Positions 1 through 12,060 of a stretch of DNA of 64,000 bases are shown one piece after another. Numbering within the stretch: the first letter of the stretch is position 1; each line of letters begins with the position of its first letter. The notes under the pieces are model-generated. The model was given only the letters and a program-made list of their open reading frames with translations. It had not been told where the DNA came from and ran no database searches. Source of the DNA: Callorhinus ursinus (lineage: Eukaryota > Chordata > Mammalia > Carnivora > Otariidae); NCBI RefSeq assembly GCF_003265705.1, contig NW_020313057.1, positions 954,950-1,018,949 of the forward strand, given 5' to 3'. Position numbers and translations under genes: made by a program.

Positions 1-221
1 GCTTCACTTGACTAACCCATGTACGTGGAAGAATGTGCCCTATTAAACCCTTGCTGTAAATCATTATAGGTCTATGTCGTTGTAGAAGGTATATTAGATT
101 ATGGAAAATAAACCTCGGGACCTCGGGCTGTTAACTCGGGGTCCCCTGTGCCTCGTTTTACTGTCATCTGTCTTTCTCAGTTCCTTTGCCACCCCAGGTC
201 CACGACTTTCAGAGGTCAACA
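1..221 (+). mobile_element. 3' part of an endogenous retrovirus LTR, cut by the window edge
   Basis: The segment looks like the R-U5 end of a class II (ERVK-like) LTR. A polyadenylation signal AATAAA lies at about 106-111, followed by a G/C-richer stretch, a T-rich stretch and a terminal CA at 220-221. At 222 the sequence switches abruptly to recognisable antisense L1 ORF2, whose expected continuation to the left is missing. This is what an LTR inserted into the L1 would give. The target duplication and the other LTR end lie outside the window, so solo LTR and provirus cannot be told apart. The class is inferred from layout only. Confidence 0.5.
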
Positions 222-2795
222 GCTTTGGCTAGTCAGGGTTTTTTTTTTTTTTTTTGGTTCCGTACAAATTTTAGAATTGCTTATTCTGGTTCTGTGAAAA
301 ATGCTGTTGGTATTATGATAGGGATTGCATTAAATCTGTGGATTGCTTTGGATAGTATGAACATTTTAACAGTATTTGCTCTTCCAATCCATGATCATGG
401 AATATCTTTCCATTTGTGTTGTCCTCAATTTCTTTCATCAGTGTTTTATAGTTTTCAGAGTACCGGTCTTTCACCTCTTTGGCTAAGTTTATTCCTGGGT
501 ATTTTATTATTTTTGGTGCAATTGTAAATGGGATTGTTTTCTTAATATCTCTTCCTGCTGCTTCATTATTAGTGTATAGAAATGCTATGGATTTCTGTAT
601 ATTGATTTTGTATCCTGCAACCTTACTGAATTCATTTATCAGTTCTAATAGTTTTTTGGTGAAGTCTTTAGTGTTTTCTAGATACAGTATCATGTCATTT
701 GCAAATAGTGACAGTTTTGCTTCTTCCTTGCCAATTTGGATGACTTTTATTTCTTTTTCTTGTCTGATTGCCGTGGCTAGGACTTCCAGTACTATGTTGA
801 ATAAAAATGGTGAGAGTGGACATCTTTGTCTTATTCCTGACCTTAAGGGAAAAGCATTCAGTTTTTCCCCAGTGAGTATGATGCTAGCTGTGGGGTTTTC
901 ATATAAGGCCTTTACTATGTTGAGGTATGTTCTCTCTAACCCTTATTGTTGAGTGTTTTTATCATGAATGGATGTTGTACTTTGTTAAATGCTTTTTCTG
1001 CATCTATTGAACTGATCATATAGTTTTTGTCCTTTTTCTTATTGATGTGATATATCAAATTGATTGATTTGGGAATATTGAACCACCTTTGCATCCCAGG
1101 AATAAATTCCATGTGATTGTTGTGAATGATTTTTTTAATGTATTGTTGGATTCGGTTTCCTAATATTTTGGGGGAGGATTTTTGCATCTGGGTTCATCAG
1201 AGATACTGTCCTGTGGTTCTCCTTTTTTGCGGTATCTTTATCTGGTTTATGGGTAATGCTGGCCTCATAGAATGAATTTGGAAGTTTTTCTTCCTCTTCT
1301 ATTTTTTTTAGAATAGTTTGAGAAGAATGGGTACTAGCTGTTCTTTAAGTGTTTGGTAGAATTCACCTGTGAGGCCATCCAGTCCTGGACTTTTGTTTGT
1401 TGATAATTTTTTGATTAATGATATAATTTCATTGATGGTAATTGGTCTGTTAAAGTTTTCTATTTTTTTCCTGTTTGAGTTTTGGTAGGTTATATGTTTC
1501 TAGGTTTTCCAGTTTGTTGGCATATAGTTTTTCATACTGTTCTCTTACAATCATTTTATTTCTGTGATGTTGGTTTGTGACTTTGCCTCTGTCATTACTG
1601 ATTTTATTTATTTGAATCTTTTCTCCCCCCCCCCTTTTTTTGTGATGAGTCTGGCTAGAGGTTTATCAATTTTGTTGATCTTTTCAAAGAACCAGCCCCT
1701 GGTTTCATTGATCTGTTCTATTGCTTTTTTAGTTTTGATGTCATTTATTTCTGCCCTAATTTTTATTATTTCCTTCCTTCTGTTGGTTTCCTGTTTTGTT
1801 TGTTCTTCTTTTTCTAGCTCCCTTAGGTGTAAGGTTATGTTGCCTAATTGAGATTTTTCTTGCTTTTTGAGATAGATGTATTGCTACATACTCTCCTCTT
1901 AGAACTGCTTTTACTGCATCCCAAAGAGTTTGGACTGTTGTGTTTTCATTTTCATTTCCATGTAATTTTTGACTCCTTTGATTTCTTAGCTGACCTGTTC
2001 ATTGCTTAGTAGCATGTTATTTAACCTCCATGTATTTGTGCTCTTTCCAGATATTTTCTTGTGGTTGATTTAGTTTCATAGTGTTGTGGTCAGACAAGAT
2101 GCATGGTATGACTTCAACCTTTTTGGATTTGTTGAGATTTGTCTTGTGGCCTAATATGTGATCTATTCTGGAGAATCTTCCATGTGCACTTGAAAAGAAT
2201 GTGTCTTCTGCTGTTTTAGTATGGAATGTTCTGACTATATCTGTTAGATGCATCTGGTCCAGTGTGTCATTCAAAGCCATTGTTCCCTTGTTGATTTTCT
2301 GTTTGGATGATCTGCCCATTGATGTAAGTGGGATGTTAAAGTCCCTTACTATTATTGTGTTACTATTGATTATTTCCTTTATGTTTGTTAATAATAGCTT
2401 TATGCATTTGGGTGCTTCCATGTTGGGTGCACGAGTATTTACGATTGTTATATCTTCTTGTTGGATTGTCCCCTTTATTATTATACAGTGTTCTTCTTTG
2501 TCTTTTATTACAGTCTTTGTTTTAAAGTCCATTTTGTCCAATATAAGTAATGCTCTACCAGCTTTCTTTTGACATCCATTTCCAGGATGTTTCTCCATTC
2601 CCTTACTTTCAATCTGCAGGTGTATTTAGGTCTAAAATAAGTCTCTTGTAGGCAGCATGTAGATGGGTCTTGGTTCTTTATCCATTCTGTCACCCTATGT
2701 CTTTTGATTGGAGCATTTAGGTCATTTATATTCAAAGTAATTATTGATAGATGTGTATTTATTGCCATTTTGTTACTTGTTTTGTGGCTGTTTCT
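222..2795 (-). pseudogene. L1 ORF2 remnant (endonuclease plus reverse transcriptase)
   Basis: The ORF2 polyprotein normally nicks DNA and reverse-transcribes L1 RNA. Minus-strand pieces are recognisable: the APE-type endonuclease N-terminus near 2760-2600 (THLSIITLNINDLNAPIKRH), its continuation at 2598-2017 in a shifted frame with RIDHILG and SDHN motifs, and RT finger/palm sequence at 1187-936 ([14 protein letters not shown]). The catalytic FADD box region follows at about 693-720, where the sequence reads FAND, so one catalytic aspartate is replaced by asparagine. A conserved GDFN-like motif reads RDFN. Several frameshifts separate these blocks, and the element stops short of the ORF2 C-terminus at the LTR junction. 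Confidence 0.85.
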
Positions 2796-3141
2796 GTAGA
2801 TTTTCTCTGATCCTTTCTTCTCTTGCTCTCTCATGGTTGGCCGCCTTCCTTTAGTGATATACTTGGATTCCTTTCTCTTTCTCTTTGCATATCTATGACT
2901 GGTTTTTGATTTGTGGTTACTATTAGGTTTGTATATAACATCTTCTGCGTATAGCAGTCTATATTAAGTTGATGGTTTGAACCCATTTTTTGCTCCTCTC
3001 CCTCCTACCCCATGTTTTAGTTATATGGTGTCATATTTTACATCCTTTTATTTTGTGAATCCTTTGACTGATTGTTACAGATATACTTACTGTTACTGCT
3101 TTTATGTTTCCTACTTTTCTTACTCTTATGGTGTTTCTTTT

Positions 3142-3682
3142 CTACTCAAAAAGTCTCCTATATGTTTCTTGTAGGGCTGGTTTAGTGGTCATGAACTCCT
3201 TACCTTTTGCTTGTCTGAGAAACTCTATTTCTCCTTCTATTCTGAATGATAGCCTTGCTGGGTAGAGTACTTTTGGCTGCAGATTTTTTCCTGTCAGCAC
3301 TTTGAATAGATCATGCCCCTCCTTTCGGACTGACAAAGTTTCTGTTGAAAAATCTGCTGGTAGCCTTATGCGGTTTCCCCTGTATGTAACTGTCTTCTTT
3401 TGCTGCTTTTTTAAAAAAACTAATTTATTTATTTCAGGGAAGGGGGAGGGGCAGAAGGAGAGGGAGAGAGAGAATCTCAAGCAGACTCCTCCCCGCTGAG
3501 CACAGAGCCTGGCACGGGCCTTGATCCCAGGACCCTGAGATCATGACCTGAGCTGAAATCAAGAGTTGGAAGCTCAACCAACTGAGCCACCCAGTGCCCC
3601 CCTTTGGGGCCCTTAAGATTTTTTTTTTTTAATCAGTACTTTTTATTATTTTTACTATGTGTCTTGGTATGGACCTCTGAAC
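3142..3682 (-). pseudogene. L1 ORF1 remnant, C-terminal half, split by a SINE
   Basis: The minus strand encodes an L1 ORF1p C-terminal domain (single-strand nucleic-acid-binding chaperone): residues like RLPADFSTETLSVRKEG, LQPKVLYPARLSF and EFMTTKPALQE match the ordered landmarks of the family. A Can-SINE sits at about 3403-3602, and a little more ORF1 (PRHI-like segment) continues at about 3630-3682. The coiled-coil N-terminal half is absent, because the sequence passes straight into the 5' UTR. Confidence 0.75.
3403..3602 (-). mobile_element. Can-SINE inside L1 ORF1
   Basis: This tRNA-Lys-derived SINE lies in antisense. Its tail is at the left (ttttttaaaaaaactaattt), followed by a purine-rich tract and ctgagccacccagtgccccc at the right. 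It interrupts L1 ORF1 and is therefore younger than the L1. Confidence 0.9.
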
Positions 3683-4407
3683 AGATCCACTGAAGCCTAG
3701 GTAAGTGAGGCTTGGTGTAAACAAGTTAGGTAGTGGATGGCGGTGCCCTGCTGGTTCCTACAGGTGGCTGTGTGTTTATGCTGAGAAGCAAGGGAGGAAG
3801 ATGACATCTGACAGCTCATTTGTTCCTGAAGGGGTCTTCCAATGATCCGTCCCCTCCAGACATGCTCTGAGATGAGTAAATAGCTTTCTCTCCCACATAC
3901 CCCAGACGTTTTTCAAACTGCTGCTTCTGGGCTGTATCTCTGTGGGCTGTTTGTTGTGCTGTCTCCTTAAGGGCAGGAATTCAGCTTCTTATTCCACTCT
4001 GGGCTTTACCAGAACTGAGCCCTCCAATTTTTAAAATTCCAGGCTTGAGGTCCCTCTGGTTAGGTTCTGATAAGAACTCACAAAATTTGGCCTCTCATGC
4101 TTTCAAAGCCAAATGTTCTGGAGAGTCGTCTTCCCTGTGCAGCCTCCCCCAGGTATTAGTCTATTTCTCTCTCCTTTCCTCACCCAAGGCTGCCCCATCC
4201 CCCAAGGACGGCCATTTATCTCCACACTGTCCACACTGCATCTCCGCCCTTTGTGCCCTCTTTGATGTGGCCTCTTCTCTGCTTTCAGTGGTCGAGTTTG
4301 TTCTGGTAGTCATTGGGTCATTCACACTGATGCATTATTGTGTTGTATTTGTGGGACAAGGCGAGCTTAGGGTCCTCTTACTCTGTCATCTTCCCAGCCT
4401 CCCCCTG

Positions 4408-6509
4408 AATAAACCTGGTTCTTAAAGTGTGGTCTAAACATTGCCTATGGTTAGAAAGCATAACTTGTTATTTCGATTAAATATCGCCCAGAAACTTTGG
4501 TTTCACACAAAGTCAGACCTGCAATTAGAATGGTACATTCACATGACCATGCTCGTTTATTCCATATACGTAAGCATTTTAAAGCTTCATTTATCTTTCT
4601 GTATTAAGGCATTACTTTTATGGAACAGTCTTTTCAACATGAGAAAATAATTGGGAATGAAAAGCAATAGAAAAATAATTCAGGTCGTTCTGTATTCATT
4701 GTATTTCCCATTATCTACAGTTGAACAAGCATCTTTCTCCTACATTATTCACTTCCCTGACTACACAGGTCCCCACCTTACAGATATTTAATGACATCAT
4801 AGAAGGAATGATGTCACAGTTTCAATATTATGACTTAAGTGTAGGCTTACGCAAAAGGAACAGATGGCTGCCAGAGAGAAAAGCCCTGTTTAAATTAGAC
4901 TAAAACCAGAAGCTGGCTCTGAATTGCGAAGGGTAATTAAAACTTTATTTTAAAATACATTTCACAGTTTGTATACCCTAGGAAGAGCTTTTTACCATAT
5001 GAACTTTCCAGCTGCCACATAGCACAAAAGAGGTTGCATTTCTCATGTAAGGCGGTACACAGTTCAGGGAATGATGGTATTGAGAAGAGTGAAGATAAAT
5101 CTCATAGACATGGCACTCCTATTTGTTAAAATGTCACATTTCATGGGAATGGTGTCAGAGTCATGAAAAATTGCTTTAGGGAAAGAAAATTACTGGTAGA
5201 AGGTTTGGGAGGGTATAATGTACAGGAGAGAATACCTGACCAGCACCTTCTTTGGCCCCGACATGGGCTGGTCTGCCCAAATGTCTGTTAAAGAGGACAA
5301 TCTGGGATTCTCCACAAATATCAATTATCAGCATAAATTAATTGCATTTTATTTGGCATTATTTCTGTATTTTAAGATGTTCTGCTATCTTTCAGTTTGT
5401 CACACGTTTGTCTGGACTTTTTTTTTTTTCTTATTACATAGGTCCTGCAATGAAAGGAAATCCATGATAGACAATAATAGGGGGGAAATCCACATAATGC
5501 TTTAAAGGTTAGAAGTAATTTTTCTTAACCCCTTTTGACAGATGAGCAAAGGACAGGAAGGCTTAAGTGACTTGTTCAAGATCACACAAAAGTGCTGGTG
5601 TCAGAACCAGAAATTAAGCAACATGACTCCAGCACCCCGTTTCTCCATCGTCCCATGCATAGAACATACACAGAAGGGATATACCTTGCATTGATGAAGG
5701 AATAGCTCCTGCCAATGTCATCACACAGTTTTAACCTTAAATGTATTCAGAGTTTGTGTTTCTATGTCAGTGAGTACTCTCTACAAACCTACGTAGATCT
5801 TTATATAAAATTTGGCCACAGTGTGACAAGTTACAGACAAGCGGCCATAATGACATTTTTAAAAGCATCTAGGCTCTTTTTTTTCCCCTAGTTTTTCTTT
5901 CCTATCATCTGCCATAGCGATAGCAGAAGAAATGTCAGTAGACATTAGTAAATTTAAAAAAGGGAGTGTTCTTACTACATATTTTCTTTTAAAGACTCTC
6001 ACTTGCTTATCAGGCCTCTACTTTGTTGCCTGAACTGATTTCTTTAGTTTTTCACTCCATGGTAGGATCTGAGCCAATATGACTAAATAAGTTGTCTTTA
6101 CTATAAATAATGTGCACCATGTATATACTCACAATGTGTACTCATTCCTCTCAGGCATACGCTACTTATGCACATAATGCATGCATATGCATAATGCTAA
6201 TAATAAAGTGTTAAGAACTACTGCATTGTACACACAGGATTCTAGATGTTATGAACCATTGCATGTGCATGACATACCAACTGTTCTTTCTTTAAAATCC
6301 TACCATACTACTTGAGTATATAAAGATGTTTTGAAGAGTTTAAGTTTGCCAAACATTTGCCTGGAATTGAGTTTGAGTGATTTCACGTTAATTCACTAGT
6401 ATAGGAATTAAAAAGGTGCAGTTCCGAGGATACCAGATAATAACTTTTTTGTGGCTTTTTAAAGACAACTGTAAGGTTAAAAGTCACATAATTATAATTC
6501 AATCATCAG
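4408..6509. other. Gene-free intronic stretch with one MIR
   Basis: I see no exon with matching splice signals and no young repeat here. An antisense MIR lies at 5531-5640. The rest looks like ordinary A+T-rich unique or very old DNA, inferred to be a PTER intron. Confidence 0.5.
5531..5640 (-). repeat. MIR SINE fragment
   Basis: The MIR core is seen in antisense: gatgagcaaagg, then gcttaagtgacttgttcaag and atcacacaaaagtgctgg. This corresponds to the conserved MIR core in reverse orientation. Confidence 0.7.
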
Positions 6510-6613
6510 TTTGAAGGCAGAGAATGTGTTGTGTTCCCTGCTATATCCCAGTGTCTGGTCCATGAGGCACTCAATAAATATTTGTTGAATGAATGAATAA
6601 ATGAATGAATGAA
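6510..6613 (+). repeat. L2 3' end with (GAAT)n tail
   Basis: The stretch from gaaggcagagaatgtg to ggcactcaataaatatttg and the gaatgaatgaat tail is the classic 3' end of LINE-2. The tail has become a short GAAT/AAAT microsatellite. Confidence 0.75.
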
Positions 6614-7681
6614 GTAATATTCCACCCTCTAGCTTCATCTAATTAAAAGCATGAAAAAACATGTATCAAAATTGTATCCTTTAAAGAGTCAGGTGAATTT
6701 CGCATGAATAATCAGTGGTACAGAGAATAAAATGGGTTATTAGCCCATCCCTTGTGTTCTCACTTCTCTTTCAAAACCCTTGGGTCAAATTCTACCCTCT
6801 ACAGGGAGCGATTTTCAAAGAGAGAGGTGGGCTATATTCCGGCACCTAATCATTATTGTGCCCCTCATCAAACTCTAGGCCCTGGATTTCCATCAAAGCC
6901 CCATGCTTTGTTAGATAGATAACCAAGTAGAAAAAAGATGGAGGCATAGCCCCTGTCTTTGGCCCTCTCTGAGACTCAAAACTTAATCAGGAAATAGTTA
7001 GTACCCCAATGCCTCCCAGCCCTGCCATTTTACCCAGCTTTCACTGGTGACGAAATAATCGTATTGTCACAAAAATACCTATAGCTCCTCTCTAGTACAT
7101 GACGGATAAAATTTCCTTGGAGATGAATTGCAAAAAGACCATCCGTGGGGTATCTTCTCGAATCCCACACACCCTGTATTAGACCGGGGGCAGAGACAGT
7201 GCTGTGATTCTACACCAACTGGAAATGGAGATAGAGTTTTAACAGGTAGTAAAATTATACTAAATGATTAAAAGGCATAAAGCCTTTGTGGATTAACAAC
7301 CCAAACAGGGATGCCTAAGGGCTGGTGTTATTTTCTAATAACTGTTGATTTTGGGTGGCTATAACTGTGAAGGGCAGCCCACCCCCCCACCCCCACAATG
7401 TTCCCTGGGGCTAAATTCACTGCTGTCCACAGGCACGTCCACAGGCCCATATTTCTTAAAGAGAACAGATGGTTAGGGGAGGGCCTAGACACAGAAGCAG
7501 ATTTATCTTGTCAAGGTTGCTATCTCCAGGTAAACGACCTTAAGCAGGTCACAAGTGGTCACATGCCAACAATGTGGTTCAGAGGTGTCCTGAGGTGGCC
7601 GCCATTCATTAACTCTTCCCTCTCAGTGTCCCAGTTGCTCCTTTTGGATCGGTGGGTAGCAGTTTTGCTCTTGTTGCTATG

Positions 7682-7731
<50 letters not shown>

Positions 7732-8763
7732 ATGTGCATGTATTTTAAGAGAAAATGCCTTATGCATGAATGCTAGTGAAGATTTATATACCTTCAAAAT
7801 ATTTCATTGCTTTAACATGATTGTGGACATCCTGGAGTATTTTATTTTGTATTCTCAAATGATAGAAGTCCTACCTTCAAGGGGTTAAAAGCACCAATCT
7901 GATAGGTAGTCAAGGCTGAGCGTAGGTCCTGGTAGAGAGCCCAGTGTTGTAAAAGCAGCTGCAGGGCAGAGTTAGCGCCTTGACTTGTCACCTTGCAATC
8001 ACAACAGCCCGTGGGTTCAGAGCCTTCTCCTGGATGCCTAAAAAGGCATGGCAGGAGAAACGAATGGCTCTGTGCTTTGTTTGGTTTGGTTTTCCTGGAG
8101 GTCTTGTTTTCAGAATGCTCTACTTTTTGTGTGGTGTCTGTGTATTTTGTTGCACAAAATACATGCCCTTTTGTGATTTGTCCCCATTATAAAAGCTGAA
8201 ATCCTTGCCCTTTCAATACAGATCAGATTGTGTGTGTGCAGCCCAGGAGACCTCAGGAGTCTGTGAAAGGCTGACCTAGTCACACTTCTGCCTGGCGACT
8301 GTCTTGCTGTGAACACCCACATCAAAAGGCCAAAGTTGCCTGCATCTGCCTCCCTGAGTATTTTTTTTTCTGTTACTTTATTTCATTTGTTTTTCCAAAT
8401 GCATTACTTTTCTTCTGAAGCCATTTTGCCTAGTTGCCTCTACCCTGAAATGTTCCTACTTCTATGTATTTCTTTTTCAGACACTGGAACCCTGCATCGT
8501 CCTTAATAGAGGTACCGAATGGGTGGGATGCTCTAGAAATGGTCTCAGGATTTCCCAGGATGCTCTGAATTTGTCTGATGTCAGGCCAACCTCTCAGTTC
8601 CATCCTGAGCCATTCTAGAGGGAGGCACTGAAAAATCAGACAATGTAGCTTTGTTATTTAAAATAAAATACACATATGTGTACAATATATATGTTGTTTG
8701 ATTTTATGAGCAAGGATGTTCTACTGTACTTGAGTTAAGATTTATTTCACAATTTCCAACAAA
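6614..8763. other. Gene-free intronic stretch
   Basis: It holds a (GT)n microsatellite at 7684-7730. I recognise no exon or young interspersed repeat. The longest open frames run through the GT repeat or show no family resemblance. Confidence 0.45.
7684..7730 (+). repeat. (GT)n dinucleotide microsatellite, about 23 perfect units
   Basis: It is an uninterrupted GT run followed by catgtgcatg. Perfect dinucleotide repeats this long are commonly polymorphic in mammals. Confidence 0.98.
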
Positions 8764-8845
8764 AGTTTACTTTATTTTTTTAATTTTATTTTATTATGTT
8801 ATGTTAATCACCATACATTACATCGTTAGTTTTTACAAGCATAAT
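8764..8845 (-). mobile_element. Very short L1 3' end
   Basis: T-rich start, then ttatgttatgttaatcacca and acattacatcgttag. This is the antisense of the young carnivore L1 3' UTR also seen at 24339-24716. Only about 80 bases are present, so it is a severely 5'-truncated copy. Confidence 0.6.
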
Positions 8846-9474
8846 CTTCTAACTTACCAACATGTCTAACTATACAGAGAATTAGAAAGATTCTTCTTTA
8901 AGAATCATCATGGGCCAGTTCAAGCAGTATGGTAGATGAAATGTTCACAGAAAGCCTGTCCTACATAGTGCATGCAAAATACTGAATAAAATGAAAGGGG
9001 AAAAAAAATCCTATTTTTAAATGCTTGGTTAGGCTGGTGGGGAAGTAAAGGACTTGCTCATGGTGCAGAAACAAGAGAGCAGAGAAGGTGAGAGGTAAGG
9101 GGAGACCTAGACCACCCATTTGCCTGGTGGGTGGGGGGTACGTTAATGGGCCAAAGTGAGACAGAGCCCAGCCTGGGTAATTAGGAGGTAAACTGGAGAC
9201 ACAGTTCCCATCAGCACATAAAGGGAGTGCTCCCTCATCCCAGACAACACCCATGGGGGCGGAGGAGGAGGAAAAACCTGGTCCACAGATGGAATCTTTG
9301 GAGATTATATGCCTTTCTCAGTCTTGTTTTCTGGTGAAAAGGAAGCAGAGTGAGAAAAACCATCTCCAGTAAGAATCCGTAGCTGCAAGCCTGCTATTCA
9401 CTGAGTTTAGGAGACGGAATTCACTTGTGTGGTTTTAAACCCCTCAACTCAAAAGTTTAGAGAGCCACAAAAGG
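8846..9474. other. Gene-free stretch, nothing recognised
   Basis: I recognise no repeat or exon here. The 97-codon minus-strand open frame at 9254-8961 is proline-rich chance sequence without a recognisable domain. Confidence 0.4.
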
Positions 9475-9667
9475 GGGTGCCTGGGTGGCTCGGTTGGTTG
9501 AGTGTCTGACTCTTGGTACTGGCTCAGGTCATGATCTCCGGGTCGTGAGATTGAGCCCCACATTGGGTTCTATACTCAGCATGGAGTCTGCTTCAGGTTC
9601 TCTCTCCCTCTCCCTCCTGTTCACTCTCTCTCTCTCTCTCTCAAATAAATAAAAATCTTTTAAAAAA
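9475..9667 (+). mobile_element. Can-SINE
   Basis: Head gggtgcctgggtggctcgg, pyrimidine tract (ct)n near 9625-9642, tail caaataaataaaaatctttt. A short near-duplicate (agccacaaaa / agtcacaaaa) flanks it. Confidence 0.92.
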
Positions 9668-9687
9668 TAGTCACAAAAAAACCAAAT

Positions 9688-9952
9688 CCTGTATGATTCC
9701 ACTTGTATGAAGTACCTAGAGTTGTCAGATTCTTAGAGGTGAACAATAGAATGGTGGTTGCCTTGGCCAGTGGGGAGGGGGAGTAGGGAGCTGTTCAGTG
9801 AGTAGACAGTTTCAGTTTTGCAAGATGAAGAGTTCTGCAGTTTGGTTGCACAACAATGTGGATGTATTTAACACTATTGAATTTTATACTTCAAAATGGA
9901 TGTAAGATGGTAAATTTTATGACTATTTTACCACAAATAAATAATTTTTTTA
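9688..9952 (+). mobile_element. Old L1 3' end, sense
   Basis: The landmarks ctgtatgattccacttgtat, gaatggtggttgcc and gaattttatacttcaaaatg are typical of an older mammalian L1 3' end. It ends in an A/T-rich tail. Confidence 0.75.
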
Positions 9953-10300
9953 ATTTTTAGAAATTGAGTTTAAAGTAGTCCCAGATTGATGGTGCCCTCT
10001 AACTGCCTACAAGAAGTAAACAAAACAAACCAACAAATGAATGGGGGAAAAATTCCTCCAGCCTAGGACTCATAATAATTTCCAAGGAATCCAAGATCAT
10101 GATAACATTTTTTTAATACAAGAAAATAATCTCACATGAATGAGAGCCCAAAGAACCAACAAACAATAAAATCAGGGGGAGAAAGACATTAGAAATTAGA
10201 TTTATTAATCAAAGGTAAATATTTGTTTAATATTTTTTAAAGATTGAACTGAAAACATACTGAAGGAAAAATAAGTTATCAAAATTAACCAAGCAGAATT

Positions 10301-10711
10301 AAAAAGTAAACAAATAGGGGCCCCTGGGTGGCTCAGTCGGTTAAGTGTTTGATTCTTGATTTTGGCTCAGGTCATGATCTCAGGGTTGTAGGATCGAGCT
10401 CTGTGTTGGGCTCCTTGCTCTGAGTTCTGAGTCTGCTTAAAGAATCTCTCTCTCTCTCTACTCCTTCCCACCTACCCCTTCCCCCATGCTAGCTCTCGCT
10501 TGCACTATCTTTCTCTAAAACATTATACCCTCATCCAAATTATATGCCCATTGGTTTACTAGAGAGCCTCTTGTCAGTTACAGCTAGATTTTCCATAATA
10601 CATTGCCAGTCAGGGTCTCCTTCCCACAAAACCAAGTAGGTTTCAACACCTTAAATCTAAATGTCTAAAATAAAGAATGTTAAAACCTTAAAGAAAAAAG
10701 TAAACAAATAG
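10301..10711 (+). mobile_element. Can-SINE plus about 175 bp of 3' flank inside one target duplication
   Basis: A 17-bp sequence, aaaaagtaaacaaatag, occurs identically at 10301-10317 and 10695-10711. Between them lie a Can-SINE (about 10318-10519) and about 175 bp of non-SINE sequence ending in an A-rich stretch with aaataaag. The whole unit therefore looks like one insertion: a SINE transcript that read into its source locus and carried flank along. A deletion or gene-conversion history is an alternative. Confidence 0.65.
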
Positions 10712-10905
10712 AGGGGTGCCTGAGAGGCTCAGTCAGTTAAAAACCGACTCATGATTTAGGCTCAGGTCATGATGTCTTGGGTGCAGAGATGGAGCCCCAT
10801 GATGGCTCCATGCTCAGCAGAGAGTCTGCCTGAGATTCTCTCCCTCTGCCCCACCCCCCACGCCTACTCGCTCTTCCCCTGCCAAAATAAATAAATAAAT
10901 CTTTT
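10712..10905 (+). mobile_element. Can-SINE, adjacent second insertion
   Basis: Head ggggtgcctgagaggctcag, tail aaataaataaataaatcttt. It starts right after the second copy of the 17-bp target sequence and is followed at 10906-10919 by a shorter third copy (aaaaagtaaatag). It therefore appears to have used the same target site. Confidence 0.88.
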
Positions 10906-10919
10906 AAAAAAGTAAATAG

Positions 10920-12060
10920 AATTTATAGAAATTTTTTTAAAAGGACTATGGTTTTAAGTTTTCTGTTTCTTAATATTATAAACCAAATTGATAGATTAGG
11001 CAGCAGATTGATTTTGCTGGAGAGAGAAGTAGTAAATAGGAAGAAAGAACTTTAAGAAACTAGGTCCGATATGCAAATGGATGGAAAAATGAACGAGATG
11101 TTAAGAAATCTGCAGGACAGGTCATCAGATCTTACGTATTTGAAACTGGAGTTTATGATGAAAATAAGAAGATATGGATGAAGCACTATTTGAAGAGACA
11201 ATGGCTGAAGTTTTCCAGAAACAAATGAAAAAATACATCTTCATATCCAGGAATCGCAAGCATACATGATAAAAAGAAATTCACACTGAGAGAGATCGTA
11301 GTGCAGATATAGACTCCCAGAGATAAAGATGTTAAAAACAGAAAGAAAAGGCAGGTTACTTCCAAGGAAGCATAATTAGGTTCAGCTGACTTATGAACAG
11401 CAATAATGAATGTCAGTTGAAAATTGAATATCTTTAAAGCACTTAGAAAAAATAACTTTTAGGTAGAATTGTCTACTTTAAGTAATTATTGTAAATCATG
11501 TATCCTATTTAATTATCTCTTATGAATGAAGGAATGAAGTCATTTTCAGATACATACATACTAAGTATGTATTACCAAAACAGACACACACCGAAGGAAC
11601 TTCAAATGATGTACCTTAGGAAATTCAAGGATAAAGACCTGAGATGAAGAGGGAATGGTAAGCAAAGAAAATAGGAAACAGAAAGGCTAATCTAAATATA
11701 CATTGACCATCTATATGTTTTATAATAGTAAGATAATGTCTAATCACTGGGATTATAAAAAGGAAAATAGACACCCATCCTGGAAAAATAATAGTATGTA
11801 AGTCAGATGGTAAATGATTGAAGTTGACGGATTCTAAGGTCTTTGTATTACCAGGAAGGTTGGTAAAATATTATATTTAAAATGTGATATGTTAAATATA
11901 CATGTTACATTTTCTATTATAACCACTGACAGGATAGAAATAGTATAGATGCCTTCCAAAGTATTAAAGGGGAAAGATAAAATAAGAAGGTGAAAAAAAT
12001 CAATAAAAGACATCAGGAAAGGATGACATTAACTATGACCAAAAGAAAAAGTGGGAGGGG
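10920..12060. other. Gene-free A-rich intronic stretch
   Basis: A-rich sequence without a recognisable exon. Parts may be a decayed LINE body (for example the stretches near 11040-11460), but I could not match a specific family. Confidence 0.35.

Larger units (their letters stand above)
222..4407 (-). mobile_element. LINE-1 (carnivore type), antisense, 5' end present, decayed
   Basis: On the minus strand this reads, in order, an L1 5' UTR (about 4407-3685), a piece of ORF1 (about 3682-3142, split by a SINE), the inter-ORF region (about 3140-2830) and ORF2 (about 2795-222). The 5' edge contains tcatcttcccagcc, a mutated form of the antisense YY1 site (CGCCATCTT) expected at the start of an L1, so the 5' end looks complete. 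ORF1 lacks its N-terminal coding part: the ORF1 RNA-binding and C-terminal region joins the 5' UTR directly near 3685. The 3' end is replaced by the LTR at 221. Frameshifts and stops make it non-functional. Confidence 0.88.

Noticed and set aside
186..952. Plus-strand open frames of 113 and 157 codons
   Set aside because: They are the antisense of L1 ORF2.
7398..7888. Open frames across the GT repeat encoding CVCVCV or HTHTHT runs
   Set aside because: They are a product of the microsatellite, with no splice context or homology.
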